Assembly (NCBI RefSeq): GCF_009184865.1
Contig: NZ_CP045096.1
Location: 9,300,001 to 9,364,000 of the forward strand
Length of the DNA stretch: 64,000 bases
Reading direction: 5' to 3'
From: Streptomyces phaeolivaceus
GTDB taxonomy: Bacteria; Actinomycetota; Actinomycetes; Streptomycetales; Streptomycetaceae
Part shown: piece after piece, positions 35,441 to 45,063 of the stretch
How positions within the stretch are numbered: position 1 is the stretch's first letter
Layout: each line of letters starts with the position of its first letter
The notes under the pieces: generated by a model
The model's input: only the letters and a program-made list of their open reading frames with translations
Databases searched by the model: none
What the model was told of the DNA's origin: nothing
Made by a program: the position numbers and the translations under genes

Positions 35441-36109
35441 TCAGCGCGGACGCAGGGCCGCGGCGGCGAACACCGCGGGCACGGTCACGAGCAGGGCGAG
35501 CGAGACGAGGGACGGACCGGAACGCTTGGCGGCCGAGTGGGCCGGGGCCCGGTACGGCGGATAGCTCACCGGGGTCGGTGACGCCTCGGGACGCGGACTG
35601 GGCGTGGGCTTCGGCTTCGGCGGGGGAGTCGGGGCGGGGGCCGGCCGGGGCGCCTCGGTGGCGGGCGGCTGGGGCGGTACCGGCGGCGGTGGAGGCGGCG
35701 GTGGAGCCGGCCTCGGGGGCGGGGTGGGCGTGGGCTTCGGGGTGGGCGGCGGCTCCGGTGGGGGATCGGGGGTGGGGGTCGGAGTGGGCGGGGGATCGGG
35801 GGTCGGGTCCGGGCTGGGCGCCGGCTCCGGTGGGCACGACGGTGTCGGGGACGGCGGCGGGGGAGGTGGCGGAGTGGGTGGCGGCGGTGGCGGGGTGGTC
35901 GGGGGCGCCGGTTCGCAGGATTCGGTGCCCCCGATCGCCACGGCGACCGTGCCGCCGCTGTCCGGGCCCACCTCGGCGTACGCGCAGGCGTCGGCGACCG
36001 CCGGGCCGCTCGGTGCTCCGGTGAGGAGCCAGGTCAGTGCGAGCAGGGCCGACAGTCGCAGGGCGAGAGCGGATCGGGTCCGCTGGGGTCCTTGCACGTC
36101 GGAGATCAT
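35441..36109 (-). CDS. Secreted proline-rich protein
   Basis: 222 residues from ATG 36109. Signal peptide about 1-40 (LALRLSALLALTWLLTGAPS), a short domain with a Cys pair, then about 110 residues almost all Pro, Thr, Ser and Lys (PTPPPPPPPSPTPSCPPEPA), and a C-terminal hydrophobic SLVSLALLVTVPAVFAAAAL with RPR. It looks like a cell-wall-spanning stalk anchored at its C terminus. The start codon lies inside a long palindrome (36108-36145), which could mask it. Located just upstream of DUF4239 on the same strand. Confidence 0.78.
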   Translation of the reverse strand: MISDVQGPQRTRSALALRLSALLALTWLLTGAPSGPAVADACAYAEVGPDSGGTVAVAIGGTESCEPAPPTTPPPPPPTPPPPPPPSPTPSCPPEPAPSPDPTPDPPPTPTPTPDPPPEPPPTPKPTPTPPPRPAPPPPPPPPVPPQPPATEAPRPAPAPTPPPKPKPTPSPRPEASPTPVSYPPYRAPAHSAAKRSGPSLVSLALLVTVPAVFAAAALRPR

Positions 36110-36145
36110 CCGTGCTCGCGCGCCCGCGTACGCGGGAGCACGGAT
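36108..36145. promoter_or_regulatory. Palindrome covering a start codon
   Basis: Arms ATCCGTGCTC (36108-36117) and GAGCACGGAT (36136-36145) pair over 10 bp and enclose the inner palindrome CCGCGTACGCGG. The minus-strand ATG of the proline-rich gene (36109-36107) lies in one arm, so the mRNA hairpin would hide the start. It could also be a protein-binding operator. Confidence 0.55.
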
Positions 36146-36368
36146 GGATTGCTCCAAACGAGGGAAAAACGGGCCCCGAATGTTTGACTGCGGGGCCCGA
36201 CGCTGACCCTTTCCCGTCACCTCGGCGGGCCGTGCCGCGCGCTCCTCCACAGACTTCCGAAAGAAAATCGTGCAGCGTTGAACACATCAGCCACTCCCAC
36301 GCGTACCTAGGGCCAGCAAGCGGCGCAGTAGGGCGCTGCAACACCCACCGGATACACGGGGAGTTGGA

Positions 36369-37361
36369 ATGAAGACCTCCTGGCGGAGCGCCTCACTCGT
36401 AGCGACAGCTGCGGCTGTGCTGGTGCTGACGACGGCGTGCGGTCAGGAACAGGGGTCGACGTCCTCGCAGAACGTGGGCGCCGCTTCCACGCCGACGCTC
36501 GGTGCCGGAACCATCGCGGGAACCGGGACCGCCGGCGCCGGCGCCGGCACCGCGGGCTCCGGTACCTCGGCCCAGTCCACCACGGCCGCCTCGGCGGGGC
36601 AGCTGACCGTGTGGAACAGCGACGAGTACGGCAAGGTCCTCACGGACAGCGCCGGTCGCACCCTGTACCGCTTCGACAAGGACTCGTTCGAGCCGCCGAA
36701 GACGACCTGTGAGGGCGAGTGCGCCACCACCTGGCCGCCGGTGCCCGCCTCGGGCGCCACCGCCGCCGAGGGTGTCGACAAGGCGCTGCTCGGCGAGGTC
36801 AGCCGTCCCGACGGCACCAAGCAGCTGACGGTCGGCGGCTGGCCGATGTACTACTTCGCGAAGGACACCAAGGCCGGCGACATCAAGGGCCAGGGCCTCA
36901 AGGGCACCTGGTTCGCGTCGGACCCCAACGGCAAGAAGGCCTCCACCAAGGGCGGCGGCGGAGCCGACGCGGGCGACACCGGTGGCGAGGCGGTCGAGCA
37001 GGCCGGTCTCACCACCCGCAAGGACGCCAAGCTCGGCGAGATCGTCGTCGACAAGAACGGCATGACGGTCTACCGGTTCCTCAAGGACACCCAGTGGCCG
37101 ATGTCGACCAAGTGCACCGGCGCCTGCCTCGACAAGTGGCCCGTCGTCGCCCCGGTCGACAAGAACGACACCAAGGGCATCCTGCTCAAGGGCTACACGG
37201 TCTTCGACCGCCCCGACGGAATCAAGCAGCAGACGATCAACTGCATCCCGCTCTACACCTTCGCCAACGACAAGTCCCCGGGCGACACCAACGGCCAGGG
37301 TGTCGGCGGCACCTGGTTCGCCATCAACGGCGACGGAGAGCCGATCGGAGCCGACAAGTAG
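36369..37361 (+). CDS. Lipoprotein with two secreted-repeat domains
   Basis: 330 residues, ATG 36369. Lipobox LTTAC with Cys about residue 24. A Gly/Thr/Ser/Ala linker follows to about 78. Two related domains: about 80-195 (DSAGRTLYRFDKDSFEPPKT, WPMYYFAKDTKAGDIKGQG) and about 215-325 (NGMTVYRFLKDTQWPMSTKC, PLYTFANDKSPGDTNGQGV). These match the YRF...W...GQGxxGTWF secreted-repeat domain of unknown function. Each domain has a Cys pair (CEGECATTWPP; CTGACLDKWP). Anchored outside the membrane. Ends with a strong hairpin. Confidence 0.88.
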   Translation: MKTSWRSASLVATAAAVLVLTTACGQEQGSTSSQNVGAASTPTLGAGTIAGTGTAGAGAGTAGSGTSAQSTTAASAGQLTVWNSDEYGKVLTDSAGRTLYRFDKDSFEPPKTTCEGECATTWPPVPASGATAAEGVDKALLGEVSRPDGTKQLTVGGWPMYYFAKDTKAGDIKGQGLKGTWFASDPNGKKASTKGGGGADAGDTGGEAVEQAGLTTRKDAKLGEIVVDKNGMTVYRFLKDTQWPMSTKCTGACLDKWPVVAPVDKNDTKGILLKGYTVFDRPDGIKQQTINCIPLYTFANDKSPGDTNGQGVGGTWFAINGDGEPIGADK

Positions 37362-37402
37362 GTCGCGCCTTCCCCACGCACCGCATCAGCGTGGCCGGTC
37401 CC

Positions 37403-37440
37403 GGTCCGCCCCCTCCCGCACCGCGCGGAGGGGGCGGACC
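37403..37440 (+). terminator. Strong hairpin terminator
   Basis: GGTCCGCCCCCTCC pairs with GGAGGGGGCGGACC over 14 bp perfectly, loop 10 nt, 41 bp after the lipoprotein stop. The rest of the 313-bp gap to 37675 holds no recognised site. Confidence 0.88.
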
Positions 37441-37674
37441 GCTTGGCGTGCCCGGACCGGTCGAACAGGTGTGTCCGGGCACGGTGTTGGATCCCCTCGA
37501 CAATGTTCGGGCCCGAACAGGCATGGCCGGGGCGGCGGTTGGGCATGTGCCATCGGCAGCGACGTTGAACGGACGGTCAATTTCCGTTTTTACTCGCTCC
37601 TTCGGCGGACGATCAGTAGCCTCAGCTCGAACACCGGATCGCCTTCGCCACCCCCGACGCGTTGGAGAGCACAG

Positions 37675-38487
37675 ATGGAGCGTCCCGCCTGGGCGCCGTG
37701 GAGCATCGACATCTCGATGCCGTCCGTGGCACGCATGTACGACTACTACCTGGGCGGTTCGCACAACTTCGAGGTCGACCGGGAAGCGGCGCGCAGGGCC
37801 ATGGAGTTCCTGCCGGGCCTGCCCAAGATCATGCAGGCGAACCGGGCGTTCATGCGGCGCGCCGTGCGGTACGCGGCGGATCGGGGCGTCACCCAGTTCC
37901 TGGACATCGGATCCGGGATCCCCACCTTCGGAAACGTGCACGAGGTCGCCCGGGAGACCGGCACCGGCGCCCGGGTCGTCTACGTCGACCACGATCCGGT
38001 CGCCGTAGCACACAGCCAGGCCGTTCTGGAGGGGAACGACGACGCGGACGTGGTCGCGGCCGACCTCCGCAAGCCCCATGACATCCTCACGAGCCCCCGT
38101 GTCGGGCGACTGATCGACCTGAACCGGCCGGTGGCCCTGCTCCTGGTTGCCATACTGCACTTCGTGGAGGACACGGACGACCCGTACGGAGCGGTGGCCG
38201 AGCTGCGCGACGCGCTCGCGCCCGGCAGCTTACTCGTCGTCTCGCACGCCTCCTTCGAGGGAATCCCGCTTCCCCAGGAGCGGGCCGAGGGCGCGGTGGA
38301 CGTGTACAAGGACATTCACAATCCGCTGATCATGCGCTCTCGGAGTGAGATCGCGCGGTTCTTCGAGGGGTACGACATGGTGGAACCCGGACTGGTGCCG
38401 ATGGCGAAGTGGCGGCCCGACACGGCTCCCGAGGACGAGGATCCGTACGCCTTCTCGGGGTTCGCCGGCGTGGGGACCAAGGCGTGA
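37675..38487 (+). CDS. SAM-dependent methyltransferase (DUF574 family)
   Basis: 270 residues from ATG 37675 with GGAGAG upstream. N-terminal SVARMYDYYLGGSHNFEVDR is diagnostic of this actinobacterial family; the SAM loop is FLDIGSGIPTFGNVHE (about 75-90), with VVYVDHDPVAVAH and ALLLVAILHFVEDTDDPYGA following. Target unknown. Its stop overlaps the GTG start of the GGDEF-EAL gene (GTGA), so the two are translationally coupled. Confidence 0.88.
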   Translation: MERPAWAPWSIDISMPSVARMYDYYLGGSHNFEVDREAARRAMEFLPGLPKIMQANRAFMRRAVRYAADRGVTQFLDIGSGIPTFGNVHEVARETGTGARVVYVDHDPVAVAHSQAVLEGNDDADVVAADLRKPHDILTSPRVGRLIDLNRPVALLLVAILHFVEDTDDPYGAVAELRDALAPGSLLVVSHASFEGIPLPQERAEGAVDVYKDIHNPLIMRSRSEIARFFEGYDMVEPGLVPMAKWRPDTAPEDEDPYAFSGFAGVGTKA

Positions 38488-40628
38488 GGGCGGAGCCGGA
38501 CGGGCCGGAGGACAGACTCCGCCGGTTCGCGACGATCTGGAGCCGCGCGGTCTTCCCGGCCACCTCCACGTCGCTGACCCGGCCCGAGTTCGAGGAACGA
38601 CTGCTGCCGCTGGCCCGCAGGCTCAGCGAGGCGCTGCGGGCGAGGACGTACGACGCCGAGGCGGGCCGGGCCGTCGGCGCCGCCCTCGTCGAGGCGCACT
38701 GCACCGAACCCGAGGCGCTCAGCCGGACCCTGGACTGCGTCGACGCCTATCTGGTGCTCTACTGCGGCGGCGACGGAGCCCAGGAGGATCTGCGGGCCCG
38801 CGCCGCGCGGCTGCAGTCCGCGATGGCCGCCGGTTACGCCGAGGCGCTGCGGCAGCGGACCCTCGCCGAGCAGGAGGCGATCGCCCGCGCGGCGCTGGAG
38901 GCCCAGGGCGCGGTCGCCCGCGCGCTGCACGCGACCGAGGCCCGCTTCCGCGCGGTGTTCGAGGGGGCCGCCATAGGCATCGGCATCGCCGACCTCGAAG
39001 GCAACATCCTCCAGGTCAACGGCGCGCTGCTGCGGATGTTCGGGGTCACCGAGCAGGCCATGCGCGGGCGCCGCGTCCCCGAGTGGAAGCACCCCGAGGA
39101 CGCGCCCCAGGTGTGGCGCCTCTACGACGAACTGGTCGGCGGCGAACGCGAGCACTACCACACCGAGAAGGCGTTCCACCGCCCCGACGGCACGGTCCTG
39201 TGGACCAATCTGACGGTGTCGCTGCTCCGGGACGCGGACGGCCGGCCCCAGTACCAGCTGGCCCTGATGGAGGACACCACCGAGCGTCGGCTGCTCAACC
39301 TCCGCCTCCGCTACGAGGCCACGCACGACGCGCTCACCGGACTGCCCAACCGCACCCTGTTCTTCGAGCGTCTGGAGAAGGCCCTCGCGGCGGGCGACGG
39401 CCAGCGCTTCGGCCTCTGCTATCTCGACCTCGACGGCTTCAAGACCATCAACGACAGCCTCGGGCACGCGGCCGGTGACCGGCTGCTCGTCGAGGTCGCA
39501 GACCGGCTCCAGTCCTGCGCGACCGCGCCCGGCGAGATGGTCGCCCGGCTCGGCGGCGACGAGTTCGTGGCACTGACCACCGGCACCGAGACCGAGCGCG
39601 AGGTCGACGACCTCGCCGACCGCATCATGAACGCGCTGGTCACCCCCGTCCGCATCGAGGGCCGGGAGCTGCTCGTGCGCGGCAGCATCGGCATCGTCGA
39701 GGGACCGGCGGGGGAGCGCGGTCCCGCGGAGGTGCTGCGCAGCGCCGACATCACGATGTACCGGGCCAAGTCGGCGGGCGGCAACCGCTACGAGGTCGCC
39801 GACGCGGAGGCCGACGCCCGCGCCATCACCCGGCACGGACTCACCACCGCGCTGCCCGCCGCCCTGGACCGGGGCGAGTTCTTCATCGAGTACCAGCCGC
39901 TGGTCCACCTCGGCGACGGCACCGTGCGGGGCGCCGAGGCCCTGGTCCGCTGGCTGCATCCGCAGCACGGGGTCATCGGCCCCGACCGTTTCATCCCGCT
40001 CGCCGAACGCACCGGGCTGATCGTGCCGCTGGGCCGCTGGGTCCTGGAGCAGTCGGTGCGTCAGGCCCGGGACTGGCAGGAACGACACGGCGGTACGGGC
40101 GCCGCCGGCCCGCTGCGGGTCAACGTCAACCTCTCCCCGTGCCAGCTGACCCACCCCGGACTGGTGCAGGACACCGTCGACATCCTGGAGCGTGCCGGGC
40201 TGGAACCGGACGCGCTCTGCCTGGAGGTCACCGAGTCCGCGCTGATCGGCGCCGACGACGACCTGCTCAAGCCGCTGCGCAGGCTCTCCGAGATGGGCGT
40301 CGACATCGCCCTGGACGACTTCGGCACCGGCTACTCCAACCTCGCCAATCTGCGCCGACTGCCGGTCCGTGTCCTGAAGTTGGACCGGTCCTTCACCCAG
40401 AGCATGCAGCAGTTCCCGGCCGACCCCGTCGATCTGAAGATCGTCGAGGGCATCGTCTCCCTCGCCCACAGCCTCGACCTCGCGGTCACCGTCGAGGGCG
40501 TGGAGACCGGCGCCCAGGCCGAACAACTGCGCATACTCGGCTGCGACACGGCCCAGGGCTGGTACTACGCCCGCCCCGGCCCACCGGACCGCCTGCACGA
40601 ACTGGCGTTGGTGGACGCGACGGGATAG
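38484..40628 (+). CDS. rmdA: PAS-GGDEF-EAL cyclic-di-GMP enzyme, RmdA-like
   Basis: 714 residues from GTG 38484. N-terminal helical part (1-140), PAS about 145-275 (ARFRAVFEGAAIGIGIADLE), GGDEF domain about 285-450 with RLGGDEFVAL (GGDEF from residue 357, intact), EAL domain from about 465 with GAEALVRWLHPQHG (EAL at 485-487) and the metal residues in EVTESALIGADD and ALDDFGTGYSN. So it may both make and break cyclic di-GMP. S. coelicolor RmdA has this build, is soluble and controls development; the symbol rests on domain order and neighbours. Starts by GTGA overlap with the methyltransferase gene. Confidence 0.9.
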   Translation: MRAEPDGPEDRLRRFATIWSRAVFPATSTSLTRPEFEERLLPLARRLSEALRARTYDAEAGRAVGAALVEAHCTEPEALSRTLDCVDAYLVLYCGGDGAQEDLRARAARLQSAMAAGYAEALRQRTLAEQEAIARAALEAQGAVARALHATEARFRAVFEGAAIGIGIADLEGNILQVNGALLRMFGVTEQAMRGRRVPEWKHPEDAPQVWRLYDELVGGEREHYHTEKAFHRPDGTVLWTNLTVSLLRDADGRPQYQLALMEDTTERRLLNLRLRYEATHDALTGLPNRTLFFERLEKALAAGDGQRFGLCYLDLDGFKTINDSLGHAAGDRLLVEVADRLQSCATAPGEMVARLGGDEFVALTTGTETEREVDDLADRIMNALVTPVRIEGRELLVRGSIGIVEGPAGERGPAEVLRSADITMYRAKSAGGNRYEVADAEADARAITRHGLTTALPAALDRGEFFIEYQPLVHLGDGTVRGAEALVRWLHPQHGVIGPDRFIPLAERTGLIVPLGRWVLEQSVRQARDWQERHGGTGAAGPLRVNVNLSPCQLTHPGLVQDTVDILERAGLEPDALCLEVTESALIGADDDLLKPLRRLSEMGVDIALDDFGTGYSNLANLRRLPVRVLKLDRSFTQSMQQFPADPVDLKIVEGIVSLAHSLDLAVTVEGVETGAQAEQLRILGCDTAQGWYYARPGPPDRLHELALVDATG

Positions 40629-40631
40629 AGG

Positions 40632-40648
40632 GGGCGCGCAGCGCGCCC
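40632..40648. terminator. Short GC hairpin
   Basis: GGGCGCGC-A-GCGCGCCC, directly after the GGDEF-EAL stop and before the convergent lysR stop. The loop is very short, so the folded stem is probably 6-7 bp. Confidence 0.55.
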
Positions 40649-40670
40649 TCAGGGGCCCGGCACCTGACGC

Positions 40671-41555
40671 CTACCGCTCGACCAGCATCCGCTGCAACTC
40701 CCGCGCGGCCCGAGGCGGAGCCACGTCACTGCGGTGGGCCAGCGCGATCGTACGGTGCAGTCCGGGCCGGGCCAGCGGGGTGACCCGCAGACCCCGGCCG
40801 GAGCGGGTGGCGACCATCCGCGGGACGACGGCCACACCGAGCCCCGCCCGGACGAAGCCGAGGACCGCGTCCATCTCACCGCCCTCCACCGCGAAGTCCG
40901 GCTCGAACCCCGCGGAGCGACACGCGGCGACGGTGAGTTCCCGCAGGTCGTAGCCGTGGCGGAACATCACAAGACGCTCGCCCTCCAGATCCGGGACACG
41001 GACCTGGCGGCGGCCGTCGCCCGGCCTGGGCGCGTCCGGCGAGGAGACCACCACCAGGTCCTCGCGCAGCAGCTCCACCGTGGTCAGGGCCGGGGAGGGC
41101 GTGGGGAGCGGCAGGACGACCAGCGCCAGATCGAGGGCGCCGCGCGCGAGCTGCCGTACGAGGTCGTGCGAGCCGCCCTCCTCGATCAGCAGTCGGATGC
41201 CGGGATAGCGGTCGTGGAAGGCGCGCAGCACGTCGGGGAGCAGACCGGTGCACAGGCTCGGGGTGGCGCCCAGCCGGACCCGGCCCCGCCGCAGCTGCAC
41301 CAGCTCCTGCACCTCGTGCCGGGCGGTGTCCGTGTCGGCCAGGATGCGGCGGGCCAGCGGCAGCAGCGCCTCACCGGCGTCGGTCAGCGTGATGTTGCCC
41401 CGGGCCCGTTGGAAGAGGTCCGCTCCCAACTCCCGCTCCAGAGCCTTGATCTGCTGCGACAGCGACGGCTGCGCCACATGGACCAGCTCGGCGGCCCGGG
41501 TGAAATGCCTGGTCTCGGCCACTGCCACGAAGTACTGGAGCTGCTGGAACTGCAT
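40671..41555 (-). CDS. LysR family transcriptional regulator
   Basis: 294 residues from ATG 41555. N-terminal winged HTH: FVAVAETRHFTRAAELVHVA then QPSLSQQIKALERELGADLF. Effector domain with LGATPSLCTGLLPDVLRAFH, REDLVVVSSPDAP and FVRAGLGVAVVPRMVA. Divergent from sdhCAB with 93 bp between; a 7-bp dyad in that gap is the likely binding site. Probably controls the succinate dehydrogenase operon or itself. Confidence 0.92.
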   Translation of the reverse strand: MQFQQLQYFVAVAETRHFTRAAELVHVAQPSLSQQIKALERELGADLFQRARGNITLTDAGEALLPLARRILADTDTARHEVQELVQLRRGRVRLGATPSLCTGLLPDVLRAFHDRYPGIRLLIEEGGSHDLVRQLARGALDLALVVLPLPTPSPALTTVELLREDLVVVSSPDAPRPGDGRRQVRVPDLEGERLVMFRHGYDLRELTVAACRSAGFEPDFAVEGGEMDAVLGFVRAGLGVAVVPRMVATRSGRGLRVTPLARPGLHRTIALAHRSDVAPPRAARELQRMLVER

Positions 41556-41572
41556 CCCTCCACCCTAGGCGA

Positions 41573-41591
41573 CGATAGCCTCCAGCTATCG
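41573..41591. promoter_or_regulatory. LysR-type operator dyad
   Basis: CGATAGC-CTCCA-GCTATCG, perfect 7-bp arms. Contains the ATAG-N7-CTAT form of the T-N11-A LysR box. Lies 17 bp before the lysR start and about 20 bp upstream of the proposed sdh -35. Confidence 0.7.
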
Positions 41592-41610
41592 AAACAAGCT
41601 GTTTCATGTC

Positions 41611-41641
41611 TTGGACCGATGGGGTGATGCGGTTCTAGCGT
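41611..41641 (+). promoter_or_regulatory. Putative sdhCAB promoter, probably leaderless
   Basis: TTGGAC (41611-41616), 19 bp, TAGCGT (41636-41641). Transcription would begin about 7 nt on, at the sdhC start (GTG 41643 / ATG 41649). No ribosome site precedes the start, which fits a leaderless message. Confidence 0.5.
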
Positions 41642-41648
41642 TGTGGGC

Positions 41649-42356
41649 ATGGCTCTGGCAACGCGGACGGAACGAAAACCGTCCATGGCACGCTCGGTGT
41701 GGGACAGCTCCCTCGGGAAGAAGACGGTGATGGCCGTCAGCGGACTGATCATGCTGGCGTACCTGGTCGTCCATATGCTCGGCAACCTCAAGATCTTCTT
41801 CGGCTCGGACGAGTTCAACGGCTACGCCCACTGGCTGCGCACCCTCGGCGAGCCCTTCCTGCACTACGAGTGGGCCCTGTGGATCGTCCGCGTGGTGCTC
41901 GTCGCCGCGGTCGTCGCCCACGCGACCGCCGCCTACCAGCTCAGCCGCCGCGACCTCAGGGCCCGGCCGAGCAAATACGTCCACAGGAAGCGCCGGGCGA
42001 GCTACGCGACCCGCACCATGCGCTGGGGCGGTGTCATCCTCGCCCTGTTCGTCGTCTGGCACATCCTCGACCTGACCACCGGCACCGTCCACCCCGGCGG
42101 CTTCGAGGCCGGACACCCGTACCAGAACGTGATCGACACCTTCTCCACCTGGTACGGCAACGTCGTCTACATCGTCGCGGTGCTCGCGCTCGGTCTGCAC
42201 ATCCGGCACGGCTTCTGGAGCGCCGCCCAGACCCTCGGCGCCGGCAGCCGCACCCGCGACCGCGCCCTGAAGACCACGGCGAACGTCCTCGCGCTGGTGC
42301 TGACCGCGGGCTTCGTCTCCGTACCCGTCGCCGTCATGACCGGAGTGGTGAGCTGA
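41649..42356 (+). CDS. sdhC: Succinate dehydrogenase cytochrome b subunit
   Basis: Membrane anchor of complex II, carrying haem and the quinone site. 235 residues from ATG 41649 (GTG 41643 also possible). Five hydrophobic helices, e.g. [39 protein letters not shown] and [20 protein letters not shown]; His residues in VVHMLGN, VAHATAA, VVWHILD and LHIRHG are likely haem ligands. A single large anchor protein marks the B-type (Bacillus-like) enzyme. First gene of sdhCAB; sdhA starts 2 bp after its stop. Confidence 0.92.
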   Translation: MALATRTERKPSMARSVWDSSLGKKTVMAVSGLIMLAYLVVHMLGNLKIFFGSDEFNGYAHWLRTLGEPFLHYEWALWIVRVVLVAAVVAHATAAYQLSRRDLRARPSKYVHRKRRASYATRTMRWGGVILALFVVWHILDLTTGTVHPGGFEAGHPYQNVIDTFSTWYGNVVYIVAVLALGLHIRHGFWSAAQTLGAGSRTRDRALKTTANVLALVLTAGFVSVPVAVMTGVVS

Positions 42357-42358
42357 CC

Positions 42359-44317
42359 ATGAGTACCTCCTCCGAGTACGCGGACTATGTCACCGGGGTG
42401 CCCGTCGTCGACGGCAAGGCCCCCGAGGGCCCGGTCGCCGAGCGCTGGGACCGGCGCCGGTTCGAGGCCAAACTCGTCAACCCCGCCAACCGGCGCAAGC
42501 ACACGGTGATCGTCGTCGGCACGGGGCTGGCCGGCGGCTCGGCCGGTGCCACACTCGCCGAACAGGGCTACCACGTCGTCCAGTTCTGCTACCAGGACTC
42601 CCCGCGCCGCGCCCACTCGATCGCTGCGCAGGGCGGTATCAACGCCGCGAAGAACTACCGCAACGACGGCGACTCGGTCCACCGGCTGTTCTACGACACC
42701 GTCAAGGGCGGAGACTTCCGCGCCCGGGAGTCGAACGTCCACCGGCTCGCACAGATCTCCGTCGAGATCATCGACCAGTGCGTGGCGCAGGGCGTGCCGT
42801 TCGCCCGGGAGTACGGCGGTCTGCTCGACACCCGTTCGTTCGGTGGCGTGCAGGTGTCACGGACGTTCTACGCGCGCGGGCAGACGGGTCAGCAACTGCT
42901 GCTGGGCGCCTATCAGGCGCTGAGCAGGCAGATCGCGGCCGGGAACGTGGAGACGCACCCCCGCACCGAGATGCTCGACCTCGTCGTGATCGACGGGCGG
43001 GCACGAGGGATCGTGGCCCGGGACCTGATCACCGGGAAGATCGACACGTACTTCGCGGACGCCGTGGTGCTGGCGAGCGGCGGATACGGCAACGTCTTCT
43101 ACCTCTCGACCAACGCCATGAACTCGAACGCCACCGCCGTGTGGCGGGCGCACCGGCGGGGCGCGCTGTTCGCCAACCCGTGCTTCACGCAGATCCATCC
43201 GACGTGCGTTCCGCGCACCGGCGAGCACCAGTCCAAACTGACGCTGATGAGCGAGTCGTTGCGCAACGACGGACGCATCTGGGTGCCGAAGGCGCGCGGC
43301 GACCAGCGGCCGGCGCACCGGATCCCCGAGGACGAGCGCGACTACTACCTGGAGCGGATCTACCCCTCCTTCGGCAACCTGGTGCCGCGTGACATCGCCT
43401 CCCGCGCCGCGAAGAACGTCTGCGACGAGGGCCGCGGCGTCGGGCCCGGTGGGCAGGGCGTCTATCTGGACTTCGCCGACGCCATCGCGCGGATGGGCCG
43501 CAAAGCCGTCGAGGCCAAGTACGGCAACCTCTTCGACATGTACCAGCGGATCACCGACGAGGATCCGTACGAGGTGCCGATGCGGATCTACCCGGCCGTG
43601 CACTACACGATGGGCGGACTCTGGGTCGACTACGACCTCCAGACCACCGTGCCCGGCCTGTTCGCGATCGGTGAGGCCAACTTCTCCGACCACGGGGCCA
43701 ACCGGCTCGGCGCGTCCGCGCTGATGCAGGGCCTCGCCGACGGGTACTTCGTCCTGCCGGCCACCATCAACGACTATCTCGCCCGGCATCCGAAGCAGGA
43801 CGGGATCGGGCCCGAACACCCCGCCGTCCAGGAGGTGCTGGCCGAGACCGAGGACCGGCTGAACCTGCTGCTGGCCGTCGACGGCGACCGTACCCCCGAC
43901 TCCTTCCACCGCGAACTCGGCGAACTGATGTGGGAGTTCTGCGGTATGGCCCGCACCGACAGCGGGCTGCGGAAGGCGCTGGAGCGGATTCCGCAGATCC
44001 GGGACGAGTTCTGGCGGCGGATCAAGGTCCCGGGCACGGGCGAGGAGTTCAACCAGTCCCTGGAGAAGGCCAACCGGATCGTCGACTACCTCGAACTCGC
44101 CGAGCTGATGTGCCTCGACGCGCTGCACCGCGCCGAGTCCTGCGGCGGTCACTTCCGTGCGGAGTCCCAGACGGCCGACGGCGAGGCCGAGCGCCGCGAC
44201 GAGGAGTTCTCGTACGCCGCCGCCTGGGAGTTCACGGGCACCGGCACGGCCCCCGTCCTGCACAAGGAAGACCTGGTCTTCGAGTATGTCCACCCCACCC
44301 AGCGGAGCTACGCATGA
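42359..44317 (+). CDS. sdhA: Succinate dehydrogenase flavoprotein subunit
   Basis: Oxidises succinate to fumarate with covalently bound FAD. 652 residues from ATG 42359. FAD fold [20 protein letters not shown] (about 53-72); the FAD-linking His86 is in [17 protein letters not shown]; substrate-site [17 protein letters not shown] and [34 protein letters not shown] binds FAD. Typical length for the B-type group. Overlaps sdhB by ATGA. Confidence 0.95.
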   Translation: MSTSSEYADYVTGVPVVDGKAPEGPVAERWDRRRFEAKLVNPANRRKHTVIVVGTGLAGGSAGATLAEQGYHVVQFCYQDSPRRAHSIAAQGGINAAKNYRNDGDSVHRLFYDTVKGGDFRARESNVHRLAQISVEIIDQCVAQGVPFAREYGGLLDTRSFGGVQVSRTFYARGQTGQQLLLGAYQALSRQIAAGNVETHPRTEMLDLVVIDGRARGIVARDLITGKIDTYFADAVVLASGGYGNVFYLSTNAMNSNATAVWRAHRRGALFANPCFTQIHPTCVPRTGEHQSKLTLMSESLRNDGRIWVPKARGDQRPAHRIPEDERDYYLERIYPSFGNLVPRDIASRAAKNVCDEGRGVGPGGQGVYLDFADAIARMGRKAVEAKYGNLFDMYQRITDEDPYEVPMRIYPAVHYTMGGLWVDYDLQTTVPGLFAIGEANFSDHGANRLGASALMQGLADGYFVLPATINDYLARHPKQDGIGPEHPAVQEVLAETEDRLNLLLAVDGDRTPDSFHRELGELMWEFCGMARTDSGLRKALERIPQIRDEFWRRIKVPGTGEEFNQSLEKANRIVDYLELAELMCLDALHRAESCGGHFRAESQTADGEAERRDEEFSYAAAWEFTGTGTAPVLHKEDLVFEYVHPTQRSYA

Positions 44318-45063
44318 GGCTCACCCTGCGCGTCTGGCGGCAGCGGGCCGCCGACGCCGACGGCGCCATGTCCACGTACGAGGTGGACGACATCTCTCCC
44401 GACATGTCCTTCCTGGAGATGCTCGACACGCTCAACGAGGAACTCATCCTGCGCGGTGACGACCCGGTGGCCTTCGACCACGACTGCCGCGAGGGGATCT
44501 GCGGCGCCTGCTCGCTGGTCATCAACGGGGACGCGCACGGGCCGGAGCGGACGACGACCTGTCAGCTGCACATGCGGTCCTTCTCGGACGGCGACACGAT
44601 CGACGTGGAGCCGTGGCGGGCCTCGGCGTTCCCGGTGGTCAAGGACCTGGTGGTGGACCGGTCGGCGTTCGACCGGATCATCCAGGCCGGGGGCTACATC
44701 ACCGCGCCGACCGGGGCCGCGCCGGAGGCGCACGCCACGGCCGTGCCGAAGCCGGACGCGGACTTCGCGTTCGAGCACGCGGAGTGCATCGGGTGCGGGG
44801 CGTGTGTGGCCGCGTGTCCCAACGGGGCGGCGATGCTGTTCACCTCGGCCAAGATCAACCATCTGAACGTGCTGCCACAGGGGGCGCCCGAGCGGGAGAC
44901 ACGGGTGCTGGACATGGTGGAACAGATGGACGAGGAAGGGTTCGGGGGGTGCACCTTGGCGGGGGAGTGCGCCACGGCTTGCCCCAAGGGGATTCCGCTG
45001 GTTTCGATCACGAGCATGAACAAGGAGTGGCTGAGGGCGACCCGGCGGGGTGGGAAGCGGTAG
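44314..45063 (+). CDS. sdhB: Succinate dehydrogenase iron-sulfur subunit
   Basis: Passes electrons from FAD to quinone through three clusters. 249 residues from ATG 44314, overlapping the sdhA stop. [2Fe-2S] ligands Cys58, Cys63, Cys66 and Cys83 ([12 protein letters not shown]...TTCQL). C-terminal cluster ligands in [17 protein letters not shown] and [18 protein letters not shown]. The 3' end overlaps the convergent HEAT-repeat gene by 56 bp. Third gene of sdhCAB. Confidence 0.95.
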   Translation: MRLTLRVWRQRAADADGAMSTYEVDDISPDMSFLEMLDTLNEELILRGDDPVAFDHDCREGICGACSLVINGDAHGPERTTTCQLHMRSFSDGDTIDVEPWRASAFPVVKDLVVDRSAFDRIIQAGGYITAPTGAAPEAHATAVPKPDADFAFEHAECIGCGACVAACPNGAAMLFTSAKINHLNVLPQGAPERETRVLDMVEQMDEEGFGGCTLAGECATACPKGIPLVSITSMNKEWLRATRRGGKR

